Below, piece by piece: positions 1 through 7,080 of a DNA stretch of 61,326 nt. How positions within the stretch are numbered: position 1 is the stretch's first letter; every line of letters starts with the position of its first letter. A program made the position numbers and the translations under genes. Location of the stretch: positions 1-61,326 of the forward strand of contig JAFYEL010000058.1 in assembly GCA_017544285.1 (NCBI GenBank), in the 5' to 3' direction. The notes below the pieces were generated by a model, which was not told where the DNA came from, searched no databases, and saw nothing but the letters and a program-made list of their open reading frames with translations. Source of the stretch: Lachnospiraceae bacterium. Its GTDB lineage: Bacteria > Bacillota > Clostridia > Lachnospirales > Lachnospiraceae.

Positions 1-438
1 CCAGATGCGGTAGGACTCGATAAGCCGTCTGTCCTCCGTAAGCTCTGACAGATATGCGGTCTCATCCGGAGAAAAGAACCGCCTTGCAATCTGGTCCAAA
101 GGCCTTTCTATCTCCTGCACATCGCAGCCGCACTCACTTCCCGACACACAGCACATCACAAAGGATCCCGAGTGGGAGAGGTTGAAGTATATGCCCTTCT
201 GCCCTTTAAGATAGGGCTTTTTATGCTCGCCAAGCTCAAACTCGATGTCTGAGAAGCCCAAGGGCATCAGGGCTTTTTTTAAAAGCAGGAATGCCGCCGC
301 TCCCCGCGCCCTGTCAGCCTCCTGCCGGTAGCGCATGACCGCCTTCCTGCGATGGGAGGGCAGAAGTTCGATAAGGGAAGATGATGCGCCGGGCTCCAGA
401 TAAGCCGATATATCCTCTGCGTATATCCTTGTTTCCAT
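1..438 (-). CDS. 4'-phosphopantetheinyl transferase, Sfp-type (3' part off the window)
   Basis: This enzyme moves the 4'-phosphopantetheine arm of CoA onto a serine of acyl or peptidyl carrier proteins. The frame is open for 146 codons and runs off the left edge, so the C-terminus is missing. The visible part has the family landmarks: KPYLKG, then FNLSHSG around residues 89-95, then GCDVQEI with the metal-binding Asp, then RRFFSPDE with the Glu that completes the Mg site. The start at 438 has no Shine-Dalgarno sequence. A promoter-like TATACT ends exactly 6 bases before the ATG, which suggests a leaderless mRNA. Whether it serves primary fatty acid synthesis (AcpS role) or a secondary pathway cannot be told from here. 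Confidence 0.88.
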   Translation of the reverse strand, partial: METRIYAEDISAYLEPGASSSLIELLPSHRRKAVMRYRQEADRARGAAAFLLLKKALMPLGFSDIEFELGEHKKPYLKGQKGIYFNLSHSGSFVMCCVSGSECGCDVQEIERPLDQIARRFFSPDETAYLSELTEDRRLIESYRIW

Positions 439-444
439 AGCTAC

Positions 445-473
445 AGTATACACTTGCGGCCGCTTTTGGACAA
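445..473 (-). promoter_or_regulatory. Sigma-A-type promoter for the phosphopantetheinyl transferase gene
   Basis: On the minus strand, TTGTCC (468-473) and TATACT (445-450) are separated by 17 bases. Six bases then lead to the ATG, which puts +1 on the start codon itself. The -35 box lies right against the T-tract of the upstream gene's terminator. Confidence 0.55.
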
Positions 474-474
474 C

Positions 475-499
475 AAAAAAAGGAGAGCCGAAGCTCTCC
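475..499 (-). terminator. Rho-independent terminator of the secreted Ig-like protein gene
   Basis: GGAGAGC (482-488), loop CGAA, GCTCTCC (493-499) forms a perfect 7-bp stem. Read on the minus strand, it is followed by seven T residues (475-481). It lies 20 bases past the stop codon of the gene at 519-1451. Confidence 0.85.
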
Positions 500-518
500 C
501 TTTTTCGGGTGCATTACA

Positions 519-1451
519 TTATTTAGCTGCCTTGATCTTCTTAGGCTTGGTAATGTTAACGGTGATGGTGTACTTCTTGCCGTTTACGATAACGGGGAAG
601 GTTGCCTTGCCCTTAGCGGACTTAGCTACAACGATGTGATAAGCGCCATCCTCACCAAGAGCGATCTTTGCGCCGTTGGTAGCGGCCTTCCTATCCTTGG
701 GCTCAAGGATCTTGAAGTTACCGATGGTGCTGTTGATCTTAACGTCGAATGCCTGACCGGCTACTGCAGTAACCTTAAGCTTCTTGGAGTAAGGAGCTTT
801 CTGCTGTGATACGGTAGCGACGGTGTTAACAGTGTCAAGTGAAACGCTGTCGATTGCGAAATCAAGAACCTTTACATACATGGTAACTACCTTGCCCTCA
901 GCAACGGTAACCTTTACGGGAACACCCTTTGCATCGGTAGTAGCCTTTTTACCCTTTACAAGGCCCTTCTTGGATACGGAAACAAGCTTCTTGTTTGCTC
1001 TGTCCTCGATAGCGAGTGCCTTCTTTGCACCCTTGCCGGTAGCATCATCGATCACGGTGAAAGAACCACCCTTGATGATGGTGATGGAAGAGTTGTCAGA
1101 GATGGTTGAAAGGTTAACGGTGTAAACGTACTTCTTGTTGACTTTCTTCTCAGTCTCGGCAAGCTTGAGAGTGTCGCCGTAAACGCCAAGGCCGTTCTTC
1201 TGAGCGAACTCAGCCTTTGCCTTGTTGGTTGAAGGCGCGTTGGTTACGGAATCAGTTGAAGGAGCGCTAACGGTAACGTCAGCCTCAACTGCCTGAACCT
1301 CAACACCCTCTGCCTCAATGATGTCGCTTGCAGCAACAAAACCATCAGCGAAATCCTCAACGGTGAGCTCCTCTGCAAATACTGCAGTACCAAGAAGCTG
1401 TGTTGCAGTCATTGCGATAGCAAGAACTGCTGCGATCTTTCTCTTTAACAT
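519..1451 (-). CDS. Secreted protein with bacterial Ig-like (Big2-like) repeats
   Basis: This is a 310-residue exported protein of unknown role. It starts with a Lys/Arg n-region, a hydrophobic stretch and an A-x-A type cleavage site near residue 27 (TAVFAEE), so it is a Sec substrate. The rest is rich in Lys, Val and Thr and looks like beta-sandwich Ig-like modules, including a VSVSKKGLVKGKK segment that resembles Big2 domains. It ends in NGKKYTITVNITK followed by a basic tail. No sortase motif or catalytic residue was seen. The open frame extends further upstream to 1847, but the start at 1451 was chosen because it has a strong TGAGGAGG ribosome binding site and begins the signal peptide. 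The C-terminus resembles those of the protein at 26680 and the gene remnant at 37551. Confidence 0.75.
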   Translation of the reverse strand: MLKRKIAAVLAIAMTATQLLGTAVFAEELTVEDFADGFVAASDIIEAEGVEVQAVEADVTVSAPSTDSVTNAPSTNKAKAEFAQKNGLGVYGDTLKLAETEKKVNKKYVYTVNLSTISDNSSITIIKGGSFTVIDDATGKGAKKALAIEDRANKKLVSVSKKGLVKGKKATTDAKGVPVKVTVAEGKVVTMYVKVLDFAIDSVSLDTVNTVATVSQQKAPYSKKLKVTAVAGQAFDVKINSTIGNFKILEPKDRKAATNGAKIALGEDGAYHIVVAKSAKGKATFPVIVNGKKYTITVNITKPKKIKAAK

Positions 1452-1471
1452 ATTTATCCTCCTCAGGTGAA

Positions 1472-1500
1472 ATAATAAGTTTAGTGTTTTTTTGCACCAA
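1472..1500 (-). promoter_or_regulatory. Possible promoter for the secreted Ig-like protein
   Basis: On the minus strand, TTGGTG (1495-1500) and TATTAT (1472-1477) are separated by 17 bases that include a run of seven A. The predicted +1 near 1465 would give a very short leader that begins at the ribosome binding site, so another promoter further upstream is also possible. Confidence 0.4.
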
Positions 1501-1588
1501 CTATGATACGAACGAAGTTGTGATTTTTTTGGCAACTTTTTAAGATTTTTTTGAAAAACAACAAAATATGGTAAAAATAGCCGATTTG

Positions 1589-1617
1589 TTGATAAATATG
1601 GCACTTTGTTGTACAAT
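1589..1617 (+). promoter_or_regulatory. Sigma-A-type promoter for mscL
   Basis: TTGATA (1589-1594) and TACAAT (1612-1617) are spaced by 17 bases, with predicted +1 near 1624. This gives a leader of about 27 bases carrying CGGAGG in front of mscL. Confidence 0.6.
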
Positions 1618-1650
1618 ATGACGTAAATATCAAGAACGGAGGAATATAAA

Positions 1651-2061
1651 ATGAAAGGATTTGTTAAGGAATTCAAGGAATTCGCCCTGAAGGGCAACGT
1701 AATGGACCTGGCAGTCGGTGTTATCATCGGTGCAGCTTTCCAGGCCATAGTTTCATCGCTGGTGGATGACATCATATCCCCCCTTATCGGACTCATCGGT
1801 GACACTGATTTTTCCGAGAGGGCAGTTGAGGTAGGCGATGTTTCCATCCGCTACGGATCCTTTATCACCGCAGTGATCAACTTCCTGATAATGGCGATCG
1901 TCATCTTCTTTATGATGAAGGGCATAAACAAGCTCACTACCCTTGGTAAAAAGGAAGAGGCCGCGGCAGCACCCGAGACAAAGGTATGCCCCTTCTGCCG
2001 GAGCGAGATCAGTATAAAGGCCACCAGATGCCCTCACTGCACATCGGAGCTTAAGGACTGA
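1651..2061 (+). CDS. mscL: Large-conductance mechanosensitive channel MscL with C-terminal zinc ribbon
   Basis: MscL forms a homopentameric membrane pore that opens under membrane tension and releases solutes during hypo-osmotic shock. The 136-residue protein begins [20 protein letters not shown], the typical amphipathic N-terminus. TM1 follows ([20 protein letters not shown]), then a short periplasmic-type loop and TM2 (about residues 71-90). The C-terminal cytoplasmic tail carries two CPxC pairs (CPFC near 111 and CPHC near 129), which look like a zinc ribbon. This add-on is absent from E. coli MscL. The ribosome binding site is CGGAGG and the promoter is at 1589-1617. Confidence 0.95.
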   Translation: MKGFVKEFKEFALKGNVMDLAVGVIIGAAFQAIVSSLVDDIISPLIGLIGDTDFSERAVEVGDVSIRYGSFITAVINFLIMAIVIFFMMKGINKLTTLGKKEEAAAAPETKVCPFCRSEISIKATRCPHCTSELKD

Positions 2062-2106
2062 GGACCGGCTGTCATTTCATTATAAAACAAGATCAGGGAG
2101 ATATTT

Positions 2107-2487
2107 ATGAGTAAAGAAACAGTAGCAACAAAAAACGCGCCGGGAGCCATCGGCCCCTACAACCAGGCCATCAAGGCCGGGGGCTTTGTCTTTGCATCGG
2201 GGCAGATACCCATTGACCCTGCCACCGGAGAGATGCCCGAGGGCATAGAGGCTCAGGCTGAGCAGGTCTTCAAAAACGTGGCCGCCATTTTGGAGGCAGC
2301 GGGCACATCCATGGCGAATGCGGTAAAGACCACCGTCTTTCTGCAGAACATGGACGATTTTGCCGCCATGAACCTGGTTTATGCAAGGGCCTTTGAGGGA
2401 ACCGAGTTTCCCGCAAGATCCGCAGTTGAGGTTGCCGCCCTTCCCAAGGGGGCGTTGCTGGAGTGTGAGGTCATAGCATTACTCTGA
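2107..2487 (+). CDS. ridA: RidA family (YjgF/YER057c/UK114) enamine/imine deaminase
   Basis: RidA proteins hydrolyse reactive 2-aminoacrylate and related imines released by PLP enzymes; some relatives have other substrates. The 126-residue length is normal for the trimeric family. The N-terminal [11 protein letters not shown] and [10 protein letters not shown] motifs and the C-terminal [16 protein letters not shown], which carries the substrate-binding Arg, are all present. The ribosome binding site is AGGGAG. The stop lies 1 base before the start of the ABC exporter gene, so the three genes are probably co-transcribed. Confidence 0.93.
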   Translation: MSKETVATKNAPGAIGPYNQAIKAGGFVFASGQIPIDPATGEMPEGIEAQAEQVFKNVAAILEAAGTSMANAVKTTVFLQNMDDFAAMNLVYARAFEGTEFPARSAVEVAALPKGALLECEVIALL

Positions 2488-2488
2488 T

Positions 2489-4228
2489 ATGATACTTAAG
2501 CTGCTTAAGGACTACAAAAAAGAAACTATATGTGCACCTCTGTTTAAAATGCTGGAGGCCATATTTGAGCTGTTCGTACCCCTGGTGATCGCCCGGATGA
2601 TAGACGAGGGCATCACCGGAGGCAACAGACCCATCGTGATAAGGGGAGCCGCTTGGCTCCTTCTTTTGGCTGTCATCGGACTCACCTGTTCCATAAGGGC
2701 ACAGTACTATGCCGCAAAGGCGGCCATAGGGGCGTCAACCCTGCTTCGCAGCAGTCTTTACAGAAAGCTCATGGGATTGTCGTTTTCACAGATAGAGAGT
2801 CTGGGTACCGACACCATGATAACCCGTCTCACCTCCGATGTTAATCAGGTGCAGAACGGGATAAATATGACCTTGAGGCTTTTCTTAAGGTCACCCTTCA
2901 TCGTCTTCGGAGCCATGATCATGGCTTTTACCATAGATGCAAAGGCTGCACTTATCTTTGCCGTCACCATACCGGCTCTTTCCCTGGTGGTTTACGGCAT
3001 CATGGTCATCACCATGCCCATGTATAAAAAGGCTCAGGCCATGCTCGACTCACTGTTGGGCACAACCCGTGAAAACCTCACGGGCGTCAGGGTGATCAGG
3101 GCCTTTGCCATGGAAAAAGAGGAGCGCGCTGTCTTTAATGACCGCAACGAAGCTCTGAACTCGATGCAGAAAAATGTGGGCAGGATCTCTGCTCTCATGA
3201 ATCCCCTTACCTTTGTCATAGTCAATGCCGCCACCCTCATCCTCCTTTACACCGGGGCAGTCAGGGTGGACGAGGGAGTCATCAGCCGGGGCAGCGTGGT
3301 GGCTCTCATAAACTATATGAGCCAGATACTGGTGGAGCTTATAAAGCTTGCCAATCTCATCGTGCTCATCACCAGGGCTATGGCCTGCGCCGACAGGATA
3401 AAGAAGGTTCTCGAGATAGAGGGAGATGAGGAGGAACTCTCCCTTCAGGAGGATCCCTTTAACGAGAGCAGTCTTAGTACCGGAGCGAAAAAGGGCATTG
3501 GCATAGAGTTCAGAAATGTGGGCTTTTCCTACAATCCCGGGGCCGACGAACAGGCTCTTTCGGACATAAGCTTCAGCGCTCCCCCCGGAGCCACCGTTGG
3601 CATAATAGGAGGTACCGGTTCCGGAAAGACCACCCTGGTGAACATGATCCCCGGCTTTTTCTTCCCCACCCAGGGAGAGGTATACATAGACGGAACATCG
3701 ACGACGGATATGCCCCTGCGGCAGCTGAGATCCCTCTGCGGAACGGTGCTTCAAAAGCCCGTACTCTTTTCCGGCACCATCAGGGAAAACCTGCTGTGGG
3801 GCGGCAGTGCAACGGACGAAGAACTGACGGAAGCGCTGAAAACAGCCCAGGCCTGGGACTTTGTCAAAAACAGGAAAGGGGGACTGGACTGTGAGCTGCA
3901 TCAGGGAGGCCGGGACTTATCCGGCGGTCAGAGACAGAGGCTGAGCATAGCCAGGGCCATAGTTTCAAAGCCTCCGGTCATAATACTGGACGATTCCTCC
4001 TCGGCGCTGGACTACGCCACGGATGCTGCCTTAAGAGGCGCACTGGCAAGGCTTCACGAGGAATATGCTCCCACGGTTTTCATAGTATCGCAGCGCACCG
4101 CTTCCCTTCAGCATGCGGACCTGATAGTGGTGCTGGATGAAGGCAGGATAGCGGGTATGGGCACTCATGATGAGCTGCTCGCGGGATGCGATGAATACAG
4201 GGAGATCTACGATTCACAGGCGGGATGA
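2489..4228 (+). CDS. ABC exporter half-transporter with degenerate ATPase site (heterodimer subunit 1)
   Basis: This 579-residue membrane/ATPase fusion has about six TM helices in residues 1-310 and a nucleotide-binding domain in about 330-579. Walker A is GGTGSGKTT and the signature is LSGGQ. Walker B reads VIILDDSSSA, with Asp where the catalytic Glu normally sits, and the H-loop reads IVSQRTAS, with Gln instead of the switch His. These two changes mark the non-hydrolysing site of heterodimeric exporters such as LmrCD and TM287/288. Its start is 1 base after the ridA stop and it overlaps the partner gene by 4 bases. Substrate is unknown; drugs, lipids or peptides are typical for this family. 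Confidence 0.9.
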   Translation: MILKLLKDYKKETICAPLFKMLEAIFELFVPLVIARMIDEGITGGNRPIVIRGAAWLLLLAVIGLTCSIRAQYYAAKAAIGASTLLRSSLYRKLMGLSFSQIESLGTDTMITRLTSDVNQVQNGINMTLRLFLRSPFIVFGAMIMAFTIDAKAALIFAVTIPALSLVVYGIMVITMPMYKKAQAMLDSLLGTTRENLTGVRVIRAFAMEKEERAVFNDRNEALNSMQKNVGRISALMNPLTFVIVNAATLILLYTGAVRVDEGVISRGSVVALINYMSQILVELIKLANLIVLITRAMACADRIKKVLEIEGDEEELSLQEDPFNESSLSTGAKKGIGIEFRNVGFSYNPGADEQALSDISFSAPPGATVGIIGGTGSGKTTLVNMIPGFFFPTQGEVYIDGTSTTDMPLRQLRSLCGTVLQKPVLFSGTIRENLLWGGSATDEELTEALKTAQAWDFVKNRKGGLDCELHQGGRDLSGGQRQRLSIARAIVSKPPVIILDDSSSALDYATDAALRGALARLHEEYAPTVFIVSQRTASLQHADLIVVLDEGRIAGMGTHDELLAGCDEYREIYDSQAG

Positions 4229-5964
4229 TGAAAAAGAATACGGCTAAGGTATTAAAGTACATAAGGAAATATATCCCCGCGGTGGTATTTTCAATGATCA
4301 TGGCGGTGCTGATAGTTGCTTCAAATCTCTACATTCCCATACTTCTGGGGCGTGGAGTCGACTGCATTTTAGGCCCCCGCGATGTGGATATGCAGGGAGT
4401 CTTTGGGATCATAAAAACGGGTATCGCCGTGATCCTCGGAGGAGCGCTGGCCCAGTGGCTGATGAACGTATGCAACAACAAAGTGACCTACGGCGTGGTA
4501 AGGGACATCAGGAGGGATGTTTTCGAACGGCTGGAAAAAATGCCCCTGTCCTATCTGGATGCCCATCCAACAGGAGATATAGTCAGCAGGGTCATTGCCG
4601 ATGTGGACCAGTTTGCCGACGGACTGCTCATGGGCTTTTCCCAGTTTCTGACGGGAGTGCTGACCATCCTCGGAACCCTGGTATTCATGCTGGTGCTGAA
4701 CCCTCTTTGTGCCCTGGTGGTCATAGTGCTGACGCCGGTCTCGTTTCTGGTAGCCCGTTTTATCGCAACCCGCACCTTTAAGATGTTCCTGGCCCAGTCC
4801 GAGACCAGGGGCGAGCAGACAGCCTATTTAGAGGAGACCCTGAAGGGGATAAAGGCGGTGAAGGCCTGCTCCATGGAGTATGACACAGGTCTTCGTTTTG
4901 ATGAGATAAACGAGAGGCTGGGAGAGTGTTCGCTGAAGGCGACCTTTTATTCTTCCCTGACAAATCCAAGCACCAGATTCGTGAATTCGCTGGTTTACGC
5001 ATCCGTGGCGGTGACGGGAGCGATGCTGGCCATAAGAGGCGGTATCACAGTGGGATTTCTGACCTCCTTTCTTTCCTATGCCAGCCAGTATATGAAGCCC
5101 TTCAACGAGATCTCGGGAGTGGTGACCGAGCTTCAGAATTCCCTTACCTGCGCGGGCCGCGTGTTTGACCTTCTGGAGGAGGAGATCGAGACGGAAAGCC
5201 CTGAGGAAGACGTTTTGGCCATGGCCGCGGCCGAGGGCAGAGTGGACATATCCCACGTGGACTTTTCCTATGTTCCCGGACGGGATCTGATACAGGATCT
5301 TTCCCTCTCGGTAAAGAGCGGAGAGAGGATCGCCATAGTGGGGCCCACCGGCTGCGGAAAGACCACCCTTATAAACCTTCTTATGCGGTTCTATGATGTA
5401 AATGAGGGAAGCATTTCGGTGGATGGCACCGACATACGAAAAATGACCAGGCACAGGCTGCGCAAAAGCTATGGAATGGTGCTTCAGGACACCTGGATAA
5501 GGCATGCCACCGTCTATGAAAACATAAGGATGGGCAGGAAGGACATAAGCGACGACGACATTGTCCGGGCGGCAAAGAGCTGTCATGCCCACGGCTTTAT
5601 CATGCGTATGCCTAAGGGCTACGACACCGTCATAAGTGAGGAGGGAGCCGGGCTTTCCGCGGGACAGAAGCAGCTTTTGTGTATAGCCAGAGTCATGGTG
5701 AAGCTGCCGCCCATGCTGATACTGGACGAGGCAACTTCATCCATTGATACCAGGACCGAAATGAGGGTCCAGAACGCTTTTGAAAAGATGATGAAGGGCC
5801 GCACCAGCTTTATAGTGGCCCACAGACTTTCCACCATCAAAAATGCGGATGTGATCCTGGTTATGAAGGACGGAAATATCATAGAGCAGGGGTCTCATGA
5901 TGAGCTTCTGGAAAAGGAAGGCTTCTACAAAAAGCTGTACATGAGTCAGTTTGCTATGGTCTGA
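4225..5964 (+). CDS. ABC exporter half-transporter with canonical ATPase residues (heterodimer subunit 2)
   Basis: This is the partner of the preceding gene, also 579 residues with an N-terminal six-helix membrane domain and a C-terminal ATPase. Walker A is GPTGCGKTT, Walker B is MLILDEATSS with the catalytic Glu intact, and the H-loop is VAHRLST with His. Its signature reads LSAGQ rather than LSGGQ. In the dimer this altered signature faces the degenerate Walker B and H-loop of subunit 1, while the intact residues here pair with the perfect LSGGQ of subunit 1. That is the expected arrangement of one active and one degenerate site. The start overlaps the upstream stop, so translation is probably coupled. 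Confidence 0.9.
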   Translation: MMKKNTAKVLKYIRKYIPAVVFSMIMAVLIVASNLYIPILLGRGVDCILGPRDVDMQGVFGIIKTGIAVILGGALAQWLMNVCNNKVTYGVVRDIRRDVFERLEKMPLSYLDAHPTGDIVSRVIADVDQFADGLLMGFSQFLTGVLTILGTLVFMLVLNPLCALVVIVLTPVSFLVARFIATRTFKMFLAQSETRGEQTAYLEETLKGIKAVKACSMEYDTGLRFDEINERLGECSLKATFYSSLTNPSTRFVNSLVYASVAVTGAMLAIRGGITVGFLTSFLSYASQYMKPFNEISGVVTELQNSLTCAGRVFDLLEEEIETESPEEDVLAMAAAEGRVDISHVDFSYVPGRDLIQDLSLSVKSGERIAIVGPTGCGKTTLINLLMRFYDVNEGSISVDGTDIRKMTRHRLRKSYGMVLQDTWIRHATVYENIRMGRKDISDDDIVRAAKSCHAHGFIMRMPKGYDTVISEEGAGLSAGQKQLLCIARVMVKLPPMLILDEATSSIDTRTEMRVQNAFEKMMKGRTSFIVAHRLSTIKNADVILVMKDGNIIEQGSHDELLEKEGFYKKLYMSQFAMV

Positions 5965-5979
5965 AAAATGGGATATAAT
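5951..5979 (+). promoter_or_regulatory. Promoter of the first glycan gene cluster
   Basis: TTGCTA (5951-5956) and a perfect TATAAT (5974-5979) are spaced by 17 bases. The -35 box lies inside the 3' end of the ABC exporter gene. The predicted leader is about 15 bases and holds the GTGAGG ribosome binding site of the epimerase gene. Confidence 0.65.
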
Positions 5980-6000
5980 AGGACGAAGTGAGGTAAGAAC

Positions 6001-7080
6001 ATGAAAAGATCCATAGAACTTGAGGGCTCAAAGGTACTGGTGACCGGCGCCGCAGGCTTCATCGGAAGCTTCCTGTGCGGCAGGCTCTTAAAAGAGATAA
6101 AAGACATCACGGTGATCGGCATAGACAATATGAACGATTACTACGACGTTAGCATAAAGGAAAGCCGTCTTAAGGGACTGACCGGGGATGACAGATTCGT
6201 TTTTGTCCGCGGCGATATAGCTGACAAGGCTGCAGTGGACGACATATTCGAAAAATACAGCCCCGATGTGGTGGTAAACCTTGCCGCCCAGGCCGGAGTC
6301 AGGTATTCCATTGAAAACCCGGCCGCTTACATAAATTCAAATCTGGTGGGCTTTTTCAACATATTGGAGGCCTGCCGTCATTCCTATGACGACGGGAAAA
6401 AGGGAGTGGATCATCTGGTCTATGCCTCGAGTTCTTCCGTGTACGGATCGAACGAAAAGATCCCCTATAGCATCAGCGATCCGGTGGATCATCCGGTGAG
6501 TCTTTACGCGGCTACCAAAAAGTCCAATGAGCTCATGGCCCATTCCTATGCAAAGCTTTACGCCATTCCCTGTACGGGACTCAGGTTCTTTACGGTCTAC
6601 GGTCCCATGGGCAGGCCCGACATGGCTTATTTCGGCTTCACGGACAAGCTGGTTAAGGGCGATACCATAAAGATATTCAACTACGGAAACTGCAAAAGAG
6701 ATTTCACCTATGTTGACGACATAGTAGAGGGCGTGATCCGTGTCATGAAGGGCGCTCCGGAAAGGCAGGTGGGGGACGACGGTCTTCCCGTGCCGCCCTA
6801 TGCTCTTTACAACATCGGCAATTCCTCTCCCGAGAACCTGCTGGATTTCGTCGACATCCTTTCAAAGGAGCTGGTGGCAGCGGGCGTTCTGCCGGAGGAC
6901 TTTGATTTTGATGCCCACAAGGAGCTTGTTCCCATGCAAAAGGGCGATGTGCCGGTGACCTACGCCGACGTCAGCGCTCTCACCGAGGATTTTGGTTTTA
7001 AGCCCTCAACATCCCTGAGGGAGGGGCTTTCACGTTTCGCAAAGTGGTATAAGGAATACTTGGATGAAAAAGCCCGATAA
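6001..7080 (+). CDS. NAD-dependent UDP-glucuronate 4-epimerase family protein
   Basis: This is a cytosolic short-chain dehydrogenase/reductase-type sugar-nucleotide epimerase, 359 residues. The NAD-binding GAAGFIG lies near residue 17, and the active-site Ser stretch ASSSSVYG is followed by YAATKK, the Tyr-x3-Lys pair. The blocks NLAAQAGVRYSIENP and LRFFTVYGPMGRPDMA match UDP-glucuronate 4-epimerases, which make UDP-galacturonate for surface polysaccharides; UDP-glucose/galactose specificity is less likely. It is the first gene after the promoter at 5951 and overlaps the next gene by 17 bases, which fits a role in supplying sugar to that cluster. Confidence 0.87.
   Translation: MKRSIELEGSKVLVTGAAGFIGSFLCGRLLKEIKDITVIGIDNMNDYYDVSIKESRLKGLTGDDRFVFVRGDIADKAAVDDIFEKYSPDVVVNLAAQAGVRYSIENPAAYINSNLVGFFNILEACRHSYDDGKKGVDHLVYASSSSVYGSNEKIPYSISDPVDHPVSLYAATKKSNELMAHSYAKLYAIPCTGLRFFTVYGPMGRPDMAYFGFTDKLVKGDTIKIFNYGNCKRDFTYVDDIVEGVIRVMKGAPERQVGDDGLPVPPYALYNIGNSSPENLLDFVDILSKELVAAGVLPEDFDFDAHKELVPMQKGDVPVTYADVSALTEDFGFKPSTSLREGLSRFAKWYKEYLDEKAR

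Noticed and set aside
519-1847. Longer 442-residue version of the secreted Ig-like protein
   Set aside because: The extra N-terminus is antisense to mscL and its promoter. The strong ribosome binding site and the signal peptide both place the start at 1451.
4828-5592. Long minus-strand frame inside the ABC exporter gene
   Set aside because: It is a shadow of a highly conserved plus-strand gene. Its translation has no recognisable family feature and no ribosome binding site.
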